Source: Bog-473 sp963721585 (GTDB lineage Bacteria; Actinomycetota; Acidimicrobiia; Acidimicrobiales; RAAP-2). From it: a stretch of DNA of 64,000 bases. Location of the stretch: assembly GCA_963721585.1 (NCBI GenBank), contig CAVRJN010000008.1:1054001-1118000 (forward strand). The letters run 5' to 3'. Positions 18,563 to 26,223 of the stretch are shown in pieces. The notes beneath the pieces are model-generated. The model saw only the letters and a program-made list of their open reading frames with translations, did no database searches and had not been told where the DNA came from. Within the stretch, counting starts at the first letter, position 1; the number at the start of each line of letters is the position of its first letter. A program made the translations under genes and the position numbers.

Positions 18563-19951
18563 ATGCCCGGACCAGGACCAGGACGTGAGCTCATCGACGC
18601 CGCCATCGCCGACGGGTCGGTCGACACCGTCGTGGTGGCGTTCCCCGACATGCACGGCCGGCCCGTCGGGAAGCGGGTGACGGCGGACTTCTTCCGATCG
18701 CATGTGGCCGAGCACGGGATCGAGGCGTGCGACTACCTGCTGGCGGTGGACGTCGACATGAACCCGCTCCCCGGCTACCGCTTCACCAACTGGGACAGCG
18801 GCTACGGCGACTTCGTCTGCCGGCCCGACTACGCCACCGCCCGCCTGATCCCGTGGCTACAGGGCACCGCCCTGGTCATCTGCGACCTGACCGACGAGGA
18901 CGGGGTGCCGGTCGAGGTGTCGCCGCGCCAGATCCTGCGCCGTCAGTTGGAGCGGGCGGCCGAGCGCGGGCTGCGGGTGTGCAGCGCCACCGAGCTCGAG
19001 TTCTTCCTCTTCAAGGACTCCTTCGAGGAGGCCGACGCCAAGGGGTGGAAGGACCTGACGCCGCACACCTCGACCATCGAGGACTACCAGTTGCTGCAGA
19101 CGACGCGCGAGGAGTACGTCCTGCGTCGCATCCGCAACGAAATGTGCGCCGCCGACATCCCGGTCGAATTCTCCAAGGGTGAGGCGGGGCGGGGCCAGCA
19201 CGAGGTGAACGTCACCTATGACGAGGCGCTCGTCACAGCCGACCGCCACCTTGCCTTCAAGAACGGCATCAAGGAGATCGCGGCGCAGGAGGGCCGCGCC
19301 ACGACCTTCATGGCGAAGTGGACGATGGAGGACGTGGGCTCGTCCTGCCATGTGCACACGAGCCTGTGGGATGCCGAGAGCGGCGACCCGCTCATGGCGC
19401 CGTCGGCGGACGGATCGGACGACGCGCACCCGAGCGGCCTCTCGGCCGTGGGGCGACACTTCCTGGCCGGCCAGCTGCACGCCGCCCGCCAGCTGGCCTG
19501 GATGGCGGCACCTACCGTCAACTCGTACCGGCGCTACGTGCCCGGGAGCTGGGCCCCGACGGCGGCGGTGTACGGCGAGGACAACCGCACCTGCGGCTTC
19601 CGCCTCGTCGGACACGGGCCGGGGCGGCGGGTGGAGTCGAGGATCCCGGGGGCGGATGTCAACCCGTATCTGGTGCTGGCGGCCGCCGTGGCGGCGGGCC
19701 TGTACGGCATCGACCACGAACTCGAGCCGGGCGACCCCTACCCGGACAACGCCTACGAGGCCGTCGACGTGCCCCGCATCCCCTCGACGCTGGTCGAGGC
19801 CATCGCCGAGCTGCGCGACTCCGCCGTGGCGCTCGAGGCGTTCGGACCCGACGTGCAGCACCACCTCCTCAACACGGCCGAGCAGGAATGGCTGGCCAGC
19901 AACCGCCACGTGACCGACTGGGAGCTGGCCCGGAACTTCGAGCGGATATAG
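18563..19951 (+). CDS. Glutamine synthetase-like gamma-glutamylpolyamine synthetase (PuuA/GlnA4 type)
   Basis: A 462-residue member of the type I glutamine synthetase fold. It has a short beta-grasp N-terminus (PDMHGRPVGKRV), the ATP/metal motif ATELEFFLF, KGEAGRGQHEVN, the CHVHTSLWD metal histidine motif and the RVESRIPGADVNPYLVLAA end block. Lack of the NPVKRLVPG-type loop residues of true GlnA and the presence of ADVNPYL favour gamma-glutamylation of an amine such as putrescine. With the divergent PuuD-like hydrolase and nearby aldehyde dehydrogenase it suggests a polyamine/GABA pathway, but no amine oxidase is in the window. The exact amine is unknown. Confidence 0.88.
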   Translation: MPGPGPGRELIDAAIADGSVDTVVVAFPDMHGRPVGKRVTADFFRSHVAEHGIEACDYLLAVDVDMNPLPGYRFTNWDSGYGDFVCRPDYATARLIPWLQGTALVICDLTDEDGVPVEVSPRQILRRQLERAAERGLRVCSATELEFFLFKDSFEEADAKGWKDLTPHTSTIEDYQLLQTTREEYVLRRIRNEMCAADIPVEFSKGEAGRGQHEVNVTYDEALVTADRHLAFKNGIKEIAAQEGRATTFMAKWTMEDVGSSCHVHTSLWDAESGDPLMAPSADGSDDAHPSGLSAVGRHFLAGQLHAARQLAWMAAPTVNSYRRYVPGSWAPTAAVYGEDNRTCGFRLVGHGPGRRVESRIPGADVNPYLVLAAAVAAGLYGIDHELEPGDPYPDNAYEAVDVPRIPSTLVEAIAELRDSAVALEAFGPDVQHHLLNTAEQEWLASNRHVTDWELARNFERI

Positions 19952-20011
19952 CGGGCGGCCCTCCGGTACGCGGCCCTGCGGATGCGGCCCTCCATATAAG
20001 GTCGCCCGGTC

Positions 20012-20873
20012 ATGCTGCGCTCGCAACTGTGCTCGGCCGAATCCCTGCGCTCGCCGGCTCTTCGGACCTGGGCCGAGCGGCTGCGGCCGATGTGGGCGGC
20101 CGACGACGACGGCCGCGACGTCATGCTCCACCGCAAAATGTGGGAGTGGCTCTTCATCGCCGAGGCCCTGCGGGAGCGGGGCATGCTCGCCGCCGGGCAC
20201 CGGGGGGTCGGGTTCGGCGTCGGGCAGGAGCCGCTGGTCGCGCTCTTCGCCGCCGCCGGTTGCGACGTCGTCGCCACCGACCAACCGCACGAGTCAGCGG
20301 TCGCGTCGGGGTGGACCGACTCGACGGTCGAGTGGGCCGGCGGGCCGGAGGACCTGAACGCGTTCGGCCTGTGCCGCGGCGGAGGAGTTCGGCCGTCGGG
20401 TGACCTACCGCCCCGTCGACATGAACTCCGTTCCGGCGGACTTGGCCGGGTTCGATTTTGCGTGGTCGTCGTGCGCCCTCGAGCATCTCGGGACGCTGGG
20501 TGCCGGGATGGACTTCGTGGTGGCGCAAATGGCGTGTCTGCGGCCCGGTGGCGTGGCGGTGCACACGACCGAGTACCTCGTGTCGTCCAACGACGCCACG
20601 GTCGAGGCGGGCGGGACCGTGTTCTACCGGCGGCGCGACATCGAGTCGCTGGTGCAGCGGCTGCGGCGGGCCGGCCATGACGTCGACATGGACTACTCCC
20701 TGGGCTCGACACCCGATGACGTGCATGTGGACGTGCCGCCCTACACCGACGTGCACCTGCGCACGCAGCTGGCCGGCTACGTCACCACGTCGCTGGCGCT
20801 GATCGTGACGAAGGACGCAGCGCCGGGACCGGGTGGGCGGGGCCGGGGGCTGCTGCGACGCGTCAGCCGATGA
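20012..20873 (+). pseudogene. SAM-dependent methyltransferase-like gene split by a +1 frameshift
   Basis: Two reading frames together give a methyltransferase-like protein of about 286 residues. The first frame runs from the ATG at 20012 with MWEWLFIAEALRERGML, the SAM motif GVGFGVGQEP and VVATDQP, up to NAFGLC. The match then continues in another frame as AAEEFGRRVTYRPVD, SCALEHLGTLGAGMDF and CLRPGGVAVHTTEY to the stop at 20873. The switch is at 20374-20376, where one extra C would restore the frame if removed. Either the gene is broken or the assembly has a 1-bp error. Its last 11 bp overlap the convergent FGGY gene. The target of methylation is unknown. Confidence 0.8.
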
Positions 20874-22533
20874 GGCGTCGACGGTTCAGCCGCTTGTGGA
20901 TGGCCTTCGTCTTCTCGTAGAGGTTGACGAACTCCTTGAGCAGCACGGCGTACGTCTCGCCGGCGGCGGGGTCGGGCTCGTAGGTGGCCTTGACGGTCAC
21001 GGTGCCCGGGATTTCGTCGATGGTGAGGGAACCGAGTGCGAGTAGCGTGAGCAGCCCGGCGCCGCGCACGTTGGCCAGCACCGGGTCCTCGATCTGGCGG
21101 ATGGTGCGGCCGGTGGCATCGGCATGGATCTGTGACCACAGGTCCGAGTTGGCACCGCCACCGACGAAGGCCAGGGAGGGGAAGGTGCGTTTGCAGTATT
21201 TCTCCACCGCCTGGAGCAGCCAGGCGGAGTTCAACGCGACGCCCTCGAACACGGCCCGCACCATGTCGGCGCGCGTCGACGACAGCGACATGTTGTGGAA
21301 GCCGGCTCGTATGGTGTGGTCGTCGACCGGAGAACGCTCGCCGTTCAGCCAGGGCGTGAACAGGACGCCGTGGGAGCCGGCCGGGACCGACGACGCCACG
21401 TCGTTGAGAATGCCGAAGAAGTTGTCGGGCGGGCCCGGCGTGGCGCCGGTGGCGGTGCCGACGGCCGCGAGGGCGTCGTCGGGGAACAGCACGTTGTCAC
21501 GCAGCCAGGTCAGGCAGGCGCCCCCCGTCTCGTGCTCGTCGGCCACCAGATACCGGCCCGGGATGCCGGACGGGATCGACGCGATATTGGTCAGTGCATC
21601 GGTCTTCTTGAACGGGACGTGGCAGCTGACCCAACTGGAGGTGCCGATGTAGAGATGGGCGTCGAAGTCGGCCACGGCACCCGAGCCGACGGCGGCCGAA
21701 TGCAGGTCCCCCATGCCGGCGACGACCGGCGTGCCGGGCAGCAGGCCGAGCTCGTCGGCGGCAGCGGGGGCCAGACCGCCCAGCACGCTCCCCGTCGGGA
21801 CGAGGTCGGGCAACTTGGAGCGTTCCAGCCCGGCCAACCCGATGAGCGCACCGTCATAGGCGATCGCATTGATGTCGCGGTTGTCGGTCACCCAGTGCAG
21901 CGTGATGGAATCGTGCGATGCCCGGGCCAACCCGGTGAGGCGCAGGTTGAGGTAATCGACCGGCTCGAGGAAGACCGCCGCGGCGGCGTAGACGTCGGGC
22001 CGCTGCTCGCGCAGGAAGTGGATGTGCCCGACCGGGTCCTTACCCGAAAGGCTCGGGATGCCGCCGGTGCGCCGCACCCAGCGCGCCAGCTTGGAGGCGG
22101 AGTAGCCCTGGACGTTGAGCGCACCGCGTACGGTCTCGCGGACGGCGCGGGCGCCGCGGGAGTCCATCCAGCTGATGGCCGGACCGATGGCCGTCCCTGT
22201 GTCGTCGACGGCCACGGTTCCCGACCACTGGGCGGTGCAGCCGATGCCGACGATGTCCCCGGGCGCGACGCCGCTGTCGGCCAGCGCCCGCCGGGCCGAC
22301 GCCACGACGGCGTCCCACCAGGCCTGCGGGGACTGCTCGGCTCCCCCGTCGCCCGTCAGATCGATGCCGACCGCCTCGAAGGCGTGGGCCAGGATCCGGC
22401 CGGTGGACGCCAGAACGGCCACCTTGGGACCGCCGGTGCCGAGGTCCACAGCCAGGACGTGCGGGTCGGCCGACTCGGTGGTGCGCAGCTCGGTGGCCGG
22501 CGCAGCACGCAGCGGGGCTGCGGGCGGGGGCAT
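20863..22533 (-). CDS. FGGY-family carbohydrate kinase (xylulokinase-like)
   Basis: A 556-residue sugar kinase with the two-domain actin-like ATPase fold. LAVDLGTGGPKVAVL is the phosphate-1 motif, GCTAQWSGTVAVD and ISWMDSRGA the substrate region, and LAFVGGGANSDLWSQIHAD the FGGY signature 2. It probably phosphorylates a ketose or polyol, with xylulokinase the closest type but the sugar unproven. No sugar transporter or isomerase is adjacent. The ATG is preceded by TACGCT at exactly 7 bases, suggesting a leaderless message. The N-terminus carries about 25 extra residues (MPPPAAPLRAAP) before the core. Confidence 0.9.
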   Translation of the reverse strand: MPPPAAPLRAAPATELRTTESADPHVLAVDLGTGGPKVAVLASTGRILAHAFEAVGIDLTGDGGAEQSPQAWWDAVVASARRALADSGVAPGDIVGIGCTAQWSGTVAVDDTGTAIGPAISWMDSRGARAVRETVRGALNVQGYSASKLARWVRRTGGIPSLSGKDPVGHIHFLREQRPDVYAAAAVFLEPVDYLNLRLTGLARASHDSITLHWVTDNRDINAIAYDGALIGLAGLERSKLPDLVPTGSVLGGLAPAAADELGLLPGTPVVAGMGDLHSAAVGSGAVADFDAHLYIGTSSWVSCHVPFKKTDALTNIASIPSGIPGRYLVADEHETGGACLTWLRDNVLFPDDALAAVGTATGATPGPPDNFFGILNDVASSVPAGSHGVLFTPWLNGERSPVDDHTIRAGFHNMSLSSTRADMVRAVFEGVALNSAWLLQAVEKYCKRTFPSLAFVGGGANSDLWSQIHADATGRTIRQIEDPVLANVRGAGLLTLLALGSLTIDEIPGTVTVKATYEPDPAAGETYAVLLKEFVNLYEKTKAIHKRLNRRRLIG

Positions 22534-22551
22534 GGCGAGGAGCGTATCGAG

Positions 22552-22581
22552 CGAGGCCGGCCCCCTGAGGGGCCGGCCTCG
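22552..22581. terminator. Very stable GC hairpin between yceI-like and FGGY genes
   Basis: A perfect 13-bp stem (22552-22564 with 22569-22581) encloses a 4-base loop. On the minus strand it follows the YceI gene, 25-54 bp after its stop, and precedes the FGGY promoter. There is no U-tract on the minus strand (four T lie before, not after, the stem), so if it stops transcription it is not a canonical intrinsic terminator. Confidence 0.45.
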
Positions 22582-22605
22582 AAAACGTGCTCGCTCGAAA
22601 CGGGG

Positions 22606-23169
22606 TCAGTCGGCCTGGGTGGCCTCGACCTCGATCTCGAGAACGACCTTGTTGCCCACCACGACGCTGCCGTCGAGCAGCGAGTGGTTGAAGCTGACGC
22701 CGAAGTCGCGGCGGTCGATGGTGCCGTTGGCGGAGAAGGCCACGACGGTCTTGCCCTCCTGCATGGAGGGCCCCTCGCCGAGGAACTCGAGGTCGAAGTC
22801 GACCGACTTGGTGACGCCACGGATGGTGAGGTCGCCGGTGAGGACCCAGTTGCTGTCGTCGACCCTGCGCAGGCCCGTGCTGACCAGGGTCAGGGTCGGG
22901 TGGTTGGGGACGTCGAGGAAGTCGTTGGTGCGCAGGTGCTCGTCACGCTGCGGCTGGTTGGTGTGGATGCTGTCGGCCTGGACGACGGCCTCGACGGTCG
23001 AGTCCTCGGGCTTCTCGGCCACCGTGAAGGTGCCCGATACGTCCGTGAAGCGGCCGCGTACCTTCGTGCCCACGAGGTGGCGGGCGACGAAACCGACCTC
23101 GGTGTGGGCGGGGTCGATGGTGTAGGTGCCCACCTTGGGGAGGGTGGCGATGCTGGTCGTGTTGGTCAT
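22606..23169 (-). CDS. YceI-family lipid-binding protein
   Basis: A 187-residue YceI-like protein. The core reads YTIDPAHTEVGFVARHLVGTK at the start (split by a turn), then GRFTDVSGTFTV, HPTLTLVSTG, LTIRGVTKSVDFDLEF and FGVSFNHSLLDG. These form a lipocalin-like barrel that binds isoprenoid or other lipids. There is no signal peptide, so unlike Escherichia coli YceI this copy is cytoplasmic, as in many actinobacteria. AAGGAG lies 8 bases before the ATG. It is divergent from a MarR regulator and has a near-perfect sigma-70-type promoter overlapped by inverted repeats, implying repression by that regulator. Confidence 0.92.
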   Translation of the reverse strand: MTNTTSIATLPKVGTYTIDPAHTEVGFVARHLVGTKVRGRFTDVSGTFTVAEKPEDSTVEAVVQADSIHTNQPQRDEHLRTNDFLDVPNHPTLTLVSTGLRRVDDSNWVLTGDLTIRGVTKSVDFDLEFLGEGPSMQEGKTVVAFSANGTIDRRDFGVSFNHSLLDGSVVVGNKVVLEIEVEATQAD

Positions 23170-23200
23170 GTGCTGTCTCCTTGCTCGATCGTGACTTCGC

Positions 23201-23253
23201 TTCCAGTATTATATCTGACTATACAGATTCTTGTCAAACAGATATATTAGGGA
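23201..23253. promoter_or_regulatory. yceI-marR divergent promoter with palindromic operator
   Basis: On the minus strand TTGACA (23237-23232), an 18-base spacer and TATAAT (23213-23208) form a full-consensus promoter for the YceI gene, giving a leader of about 30 bases. TATATT (23243-23248) is a plausible plus-strand -10 for the MarR gene. Inverted 8-bp arms TATATCTG (23210-23217) and CAGATATA (23239-23246) overlap one -10 each. A tighter repeat ATCTG-N6-CAGAT lies at 23213-23228, the size of a MarR dimer site. This A/T-rich patch contrasts strongly with the surrounding GC-rich DNA. Confidence 0.8.
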
Positions 23254-23289
23254 TTGCGCAAGATTTCGGGAAGACTGAGGCAGGCGACC

Positions 23290-23856
23290 ATGGGAACGGC
23301 GACCATTCCGGCGAAGGGCGGTGACCAGGAGCGGGGAGACCTACGCCCCGGCGAGGCCCCCGGCGCCGGCGATATCGGCGCCGGACAGGCCGAGGGTGAA
23401 GGGTCCTGCGGCGTCTTGGGCCAGATCGACGACGACCGGCTCCGCCTGATGACCCTGATCGTCCGGACGCACCGCCGGTTGACCGACCGCCTCGGCCGCG
23501 AGCTCGAGCAGAACGTCGGGATCCCGCTGGTGTTCTTCGACGTCCTCATTCATGTCGGGGGCGCTCCCGACAGCCGGCTCACCATGAGCAGGCTGAGCTC
23601 CGACGTCGCGCTGACCACCGGGGGTGTCACCCGCCTGGTCGACCGCATGGTGGAGGCGGGACTGGTGGCCCGGGAGAACTGCCCGAACGACCGAAGGAGC
23701 ATTTATGTCGTGCTGACGCCGGATGGTCAGGCAATGCTCCACCGGGCCGTGGCCGAGCACATCGACGGGATCGACCGCCACCTGATGGCCCACCTCGACG
23801 ACAGCGAGCGCGCCGCCCTCGGGGTGACGCTGGCGAAGGTCCTCGACGCCGGCTGA
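23290..23856 (+). CDS. MarR-family transcriptional regulator
   Basis: About 188 residues. After a Gly/Ala-rich N-terminal stretch of roughly 45 residues come the dimer helices (LRLMTLIVRTHRRLTDRLGR) and the winged helix-turn-helix (LTMSRLSSDVALTTGGVTRL, then NDRRSIYVVLTPDG in the wing). It is divergent from the YceI gene and probably represses both through the palindromes between them. The ATG at 23290 has a GAGGCAGG ribosome site; a TTG at 23254 would add 12 residues. The ligand is unknown. The core matches actinobacterial MarR proteins, while the N-terminal tail is longer than usual. Confidence 0.9.
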   Translation: MGTATIPAKGGDQERGDLRPGEAPGAGDIGAGQAEGEGSCGVLGQIDDDRLRLMTLIVRTHRRLTDRLGRELEQNVGIPLVFFDVLIHVGGAPDSRLTMSRLSSDVALTTGGVTRLVDRMVEAGLVARENCPNDRRSIYVVLTPDGQAMLHRAVAEHIDGIDRHLMAHLDDSERAALGVTLAKVLDAG

Positions 23857-23948
23857 GCACCCGGCGTCTCCCCTCCCTCGCCCCGTCGCCGCCACTCACT
23901 GGTTCGCAGCACCGTCGGCGCACGACGCGTGCGCCGGGACGTTCCGGT

Positions 23949-24425
23949 TCATTTTGACGGATTGGGCTCGTTCTCGACGGCCTCGGCGAGCCGCTCCAGG
24001 GTGATGCCCATATTCCGACGGTTCTGCTCCTCCCGGTCGTCGATGCCCGACGTCTGCCTGCTGAACTCCATGACGGACTCGGGCCGCAGATCCTCGCTCC
24101 ATTCCGTGACGCGGCTCCCCGCCTCGGTCGGGTCGATGCGGTAACCCCACGTCGCGTAATGGAAGTCCATCATTGAGCACTCGAATGCGAAGGCCCGGCC
24201 GCCGTCGGCTTCGATGACCTTGCCCTGCGTCGTCCACTCGTGGGTGCCGTTGCGGTTGTGGCCATCGAACGTCGCGCCGATGACCGGGCCCTCGTACCCC
24301 TCGTGCCACTCGCAGGTGTGGCATTCCTCTGACCACTCGCCCATGCGCGTGATGTCAGAAATGGCCGCGTACACGCGCTCGGGCGGGGCGGCGATGGCAC
24401 GGGAGATCTCGAGCCTCTTGGTCAT
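23949..24425 (-). CDS. SRPBCC (START-like) family protein
   Basis: A 158-residue protein of the polyketide-cyclase/START-like fold. It begins KRLEISRAIAAPPERVYAAI, the family N-terminus, followed by MGEWSEECHTCEWHEGYEGP, GATFDGHNRNG and the WGYRIDPTEAGSRVTEW strand pattern. Such proteins bind hydrophobic ligands in a deep pocket; a specific reaction cannot be assigned. It stands alone, upstream of it lies a 10-bp tandem repeat and then a divergent SDR gene, so the repeat sits in their shared upstream region. Confidence 0.88.
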   Translation of the reverse strand: MTKRLEISRAIAAPPERVYAAISDITRMGEWSEECHTCEWHEGYEGPVIGATFDGHNRNGTHEWTTQGKVIEADGGRAFAFECSMMDFHYATWGYRIDPTEAGSRVTEWSEDLRPESVMEFSRQTSGIDDREEQNRRNMGITLERLAEAVENEPNPSK

Positions 24426-24457
24426 GCATCGAATCTCACTACAGGCGGCTGCCGGGT

Positions 24458-24534
24458 GTCGACCTGCGTCGACCTGCGTCGACCTGCGTCGACCTGCGTC
24501 GACCTGCGTCGACCAGCGTCGACCTGCGTCGACC
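24458..24534. repeat. Tandem 10-bp repeat, about 7.7 copies
   Basis: After an initial GTC at 24458, seven consecutive 10-bp units GACCTGCGTC run to 24530; six are identical and the sixth has T to A (GACCAGCGTC). A further GACC follows. Each junction makes the palindrome GTCGAC, giving eight such sites at exact 10-bp spacing, about one helical turn. It lies between the divergent SRPBCC and SDR genes, 33 bp from the former start and 73 bp from the latter. Confidence 0.95.
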
Positions 24535-24606
24535 GACCCTGCCCGTCCCGCTTCTTCGTCTGCGGAACGAGCGGTCCGAAATGCATGTGGCTACGGTGAT
24601 GTCCTG

Positions 24607-25401
24607 GTGACCGATCGACTGCGCGGCAAGGTGGCCATCGTCACGGGCGGGGGCGAGGGCATCGGCCGGGGCATTGTGCGGCGGTTCGCCCGCGAGGGCG
24701 CACACGTGCTGGTGGCCGAGATCGACGACGGCGCCGGCGAAGCCGTGGCAGCCGCCTGCCGGGACGAGTTCGGCGCCGACGTGCGCTTCGCACACAGCGA
24801 CGCCAGCGCCAAGGAGGACGTCGTGGCCATGGCGGCTGTCGCCGTCCAGACCTGGGGCACGGTCGACGTCCTCGTCAACAACGCCTGGGGCGGTGGCACG
24901 CTCGGTCGTTTCGAAGCCATGACCGACGAGCAGATGCAATGGGGTCTCGCCATGGGCCTGCTCGGCCCGTTCTGGGGGATGCAGGCCGTCCTGCCGATCA
25001 TGAAGGCGCGGCGCGACGGGGCCGTCATCAACATGTGCTCGTTGAACGGGGTCAACGCACACATGGGCACCACGTCGTACAACGTGGCCAAGGAGGCACT
25101 CCGGGCGGCGAGCCGGACCGCCGCCCGCGAGTGGGCGCCCTGGCAGATCAGGGTCAACGTCATCTGTCCCGGCGCCAAGACCGCTGCCACCCGCGGGGTC
25201 TTCGCCGCCCATCCCGAATTGGAGGCGGCGGCCGACGCATCCAATCCCATGGGCCGCCTCGGCGACCCCGAAGAGGACATCGCCCCCGTCGCCGTGTTCC
25301 TGGCCAGCGAGGACGCCCGCTACGTGACGGGCAACACGCTCTTCGTCGATGGGGGCGGCCACATCAACGGCGTGGCGTGGGCGCCCGACCTCGGCGACTG
25401 A
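24607..25401 (+). CDS. Short-chain dehydrogenase/reductase (SDR)
   Basis: A 264-residue classical SDR. The nucleotide motif is TGGGEGIG at 13-20, NNAWGG near 91, and the catalytic residues are S145, Y158 and K162 (TSYNVAKEAL), ending with GNTLFVDGGGHINGVAW. It oxidises or reduces an alcohol/carbonyl with NAD(P); substrate unknown. The GTG at 24607 fits the family start (RLRGKVAIVTG); a TACGGT hexamer lies 9 bases upstream. It is followed after 28 bp by a frameshifted second SDR and then a VOC protein, probably one operon for an aromatic or lipid substrate. NNAW instead of NNAG is a small deviation. Confidence 0.92.
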   Translation: MTDRLRGKVAIVTGGGEGIGRGIVRRFAREGAHVLVAEIDDGAGEAVAAACRDEFGADVRFAHSDASAKEDVVAMAAVAVQTWGTVDVLVNNAWGGGTLGRFEAMTDEQMQWGLAMGLLGPFWGMQAVLPIMKARRDGAVINMCSLNGVNAHMGTTSYNVAKEALRAASRTAAREWAPWQIRVNVICPGAKTAATRGVFAAHPELEAAADASNPMGRLGDPEEDIAPVAVFLASEDARYVTGNTLFVDGGGHINGVAWAPDLGD

Positions 25402-25429
25402 CCGGGGCCCGACGATCCCACCCCGCACC

Positions 25430-26223
25430 ATGACCCCTCCCTCGTTGGACGGCCTCACGGCGATTGTGGCCGGCGCCGGTCCCGGCATCGGGAGCGCGTG
25501 CGCCGCGGCGCTCAGGAGGGAGGGCGCGGATGTGGTGATCGCCGCCCGCGACGCGGACCGTCTGGCCGTCATGGCGGCCAGGATCGGCGGAGGGCCCCCG
25601 GGAGGCCGCCGGGTCGTTCCCGTGACCTTCGACTTCGGGATCCGGCCTCGTGTCGGGCACTGGTGGATCAGACGCTGGCCCAATTCGGCGGGATCGACAT
25701 CCTGATAAACGTGGCCACCGCCGGCGGCGAGCACGCGCCGATCGACGAGGGCGGGTGGGAGTCATGGCGCCGGGCCTTCGAGGTGAACGTCATTGGCACG
25801 CTCGAGCTGAGCCGGCTCGCGGCGCGCGCCATGCGGCGGGGCCGCACCGACGGGGGTTCCATCATTCAGATAGGGACGATCGGGACGCATGCGCTCCCCA
25901 CGGGCCGGGCCCGCTACACGGCCACGAAGCAGGCGATGGTCACGGCGTCCCTGACCCTGGCCAAGGAGCTCGGCCCGGCCAACGTCCGGGTCAACGTGGT
26001 GACGCCCGGCTTCACGACGGGGGAACCCCTCAGCGCAATGATCGGGTCCATCGCGACCCGCACTGGAGAAAGCCCCGACGAGGTGTCCGCCCGCATGGCC
26101 GCCGGTGCGGCACTGGGGCGCCACGTCGAACCGGTGGACGTGGCCGAGGCGGCCGTCTTCCTCGCCGGTCCCGGCGCGCGCAACATCACCGGCATCCAGC
26201 TTCCCGTGACGGCCGGACGATGA
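25430..26223 (+). pseudogene. Second SDR gene with a -1 frameshift
   Basis: Starts at ATG 25430 (MTPPSLDGLTAIVAGAGPGI) with the Rossmann glycine motif and reads correctly to VPVTFDF near 25637. The SDR match then continues one frame away with RDPASCRALVDQTLAQFGG, IDILINVATAGG, the YTATKQAM catalytic block and ITGIQLPVTAGR to the stop at 26223. Inserting one base near 25633-25636 would rebuild a protein of about 264 residues. It could be a real mutation or a sequence error. The 3' end overlaps the VOC gene by 4 bp (ATGA), so operon structure is intact. The catalytic asparagine motif is INVATAGG rather than NNAG. Confidence 0.82.

Noticed and set aside
24458..24534. Short CRISPR-like array
   Set aside because: The 10-bp units are directly adjacent with no spacers, so this is a simple tandem repeat.
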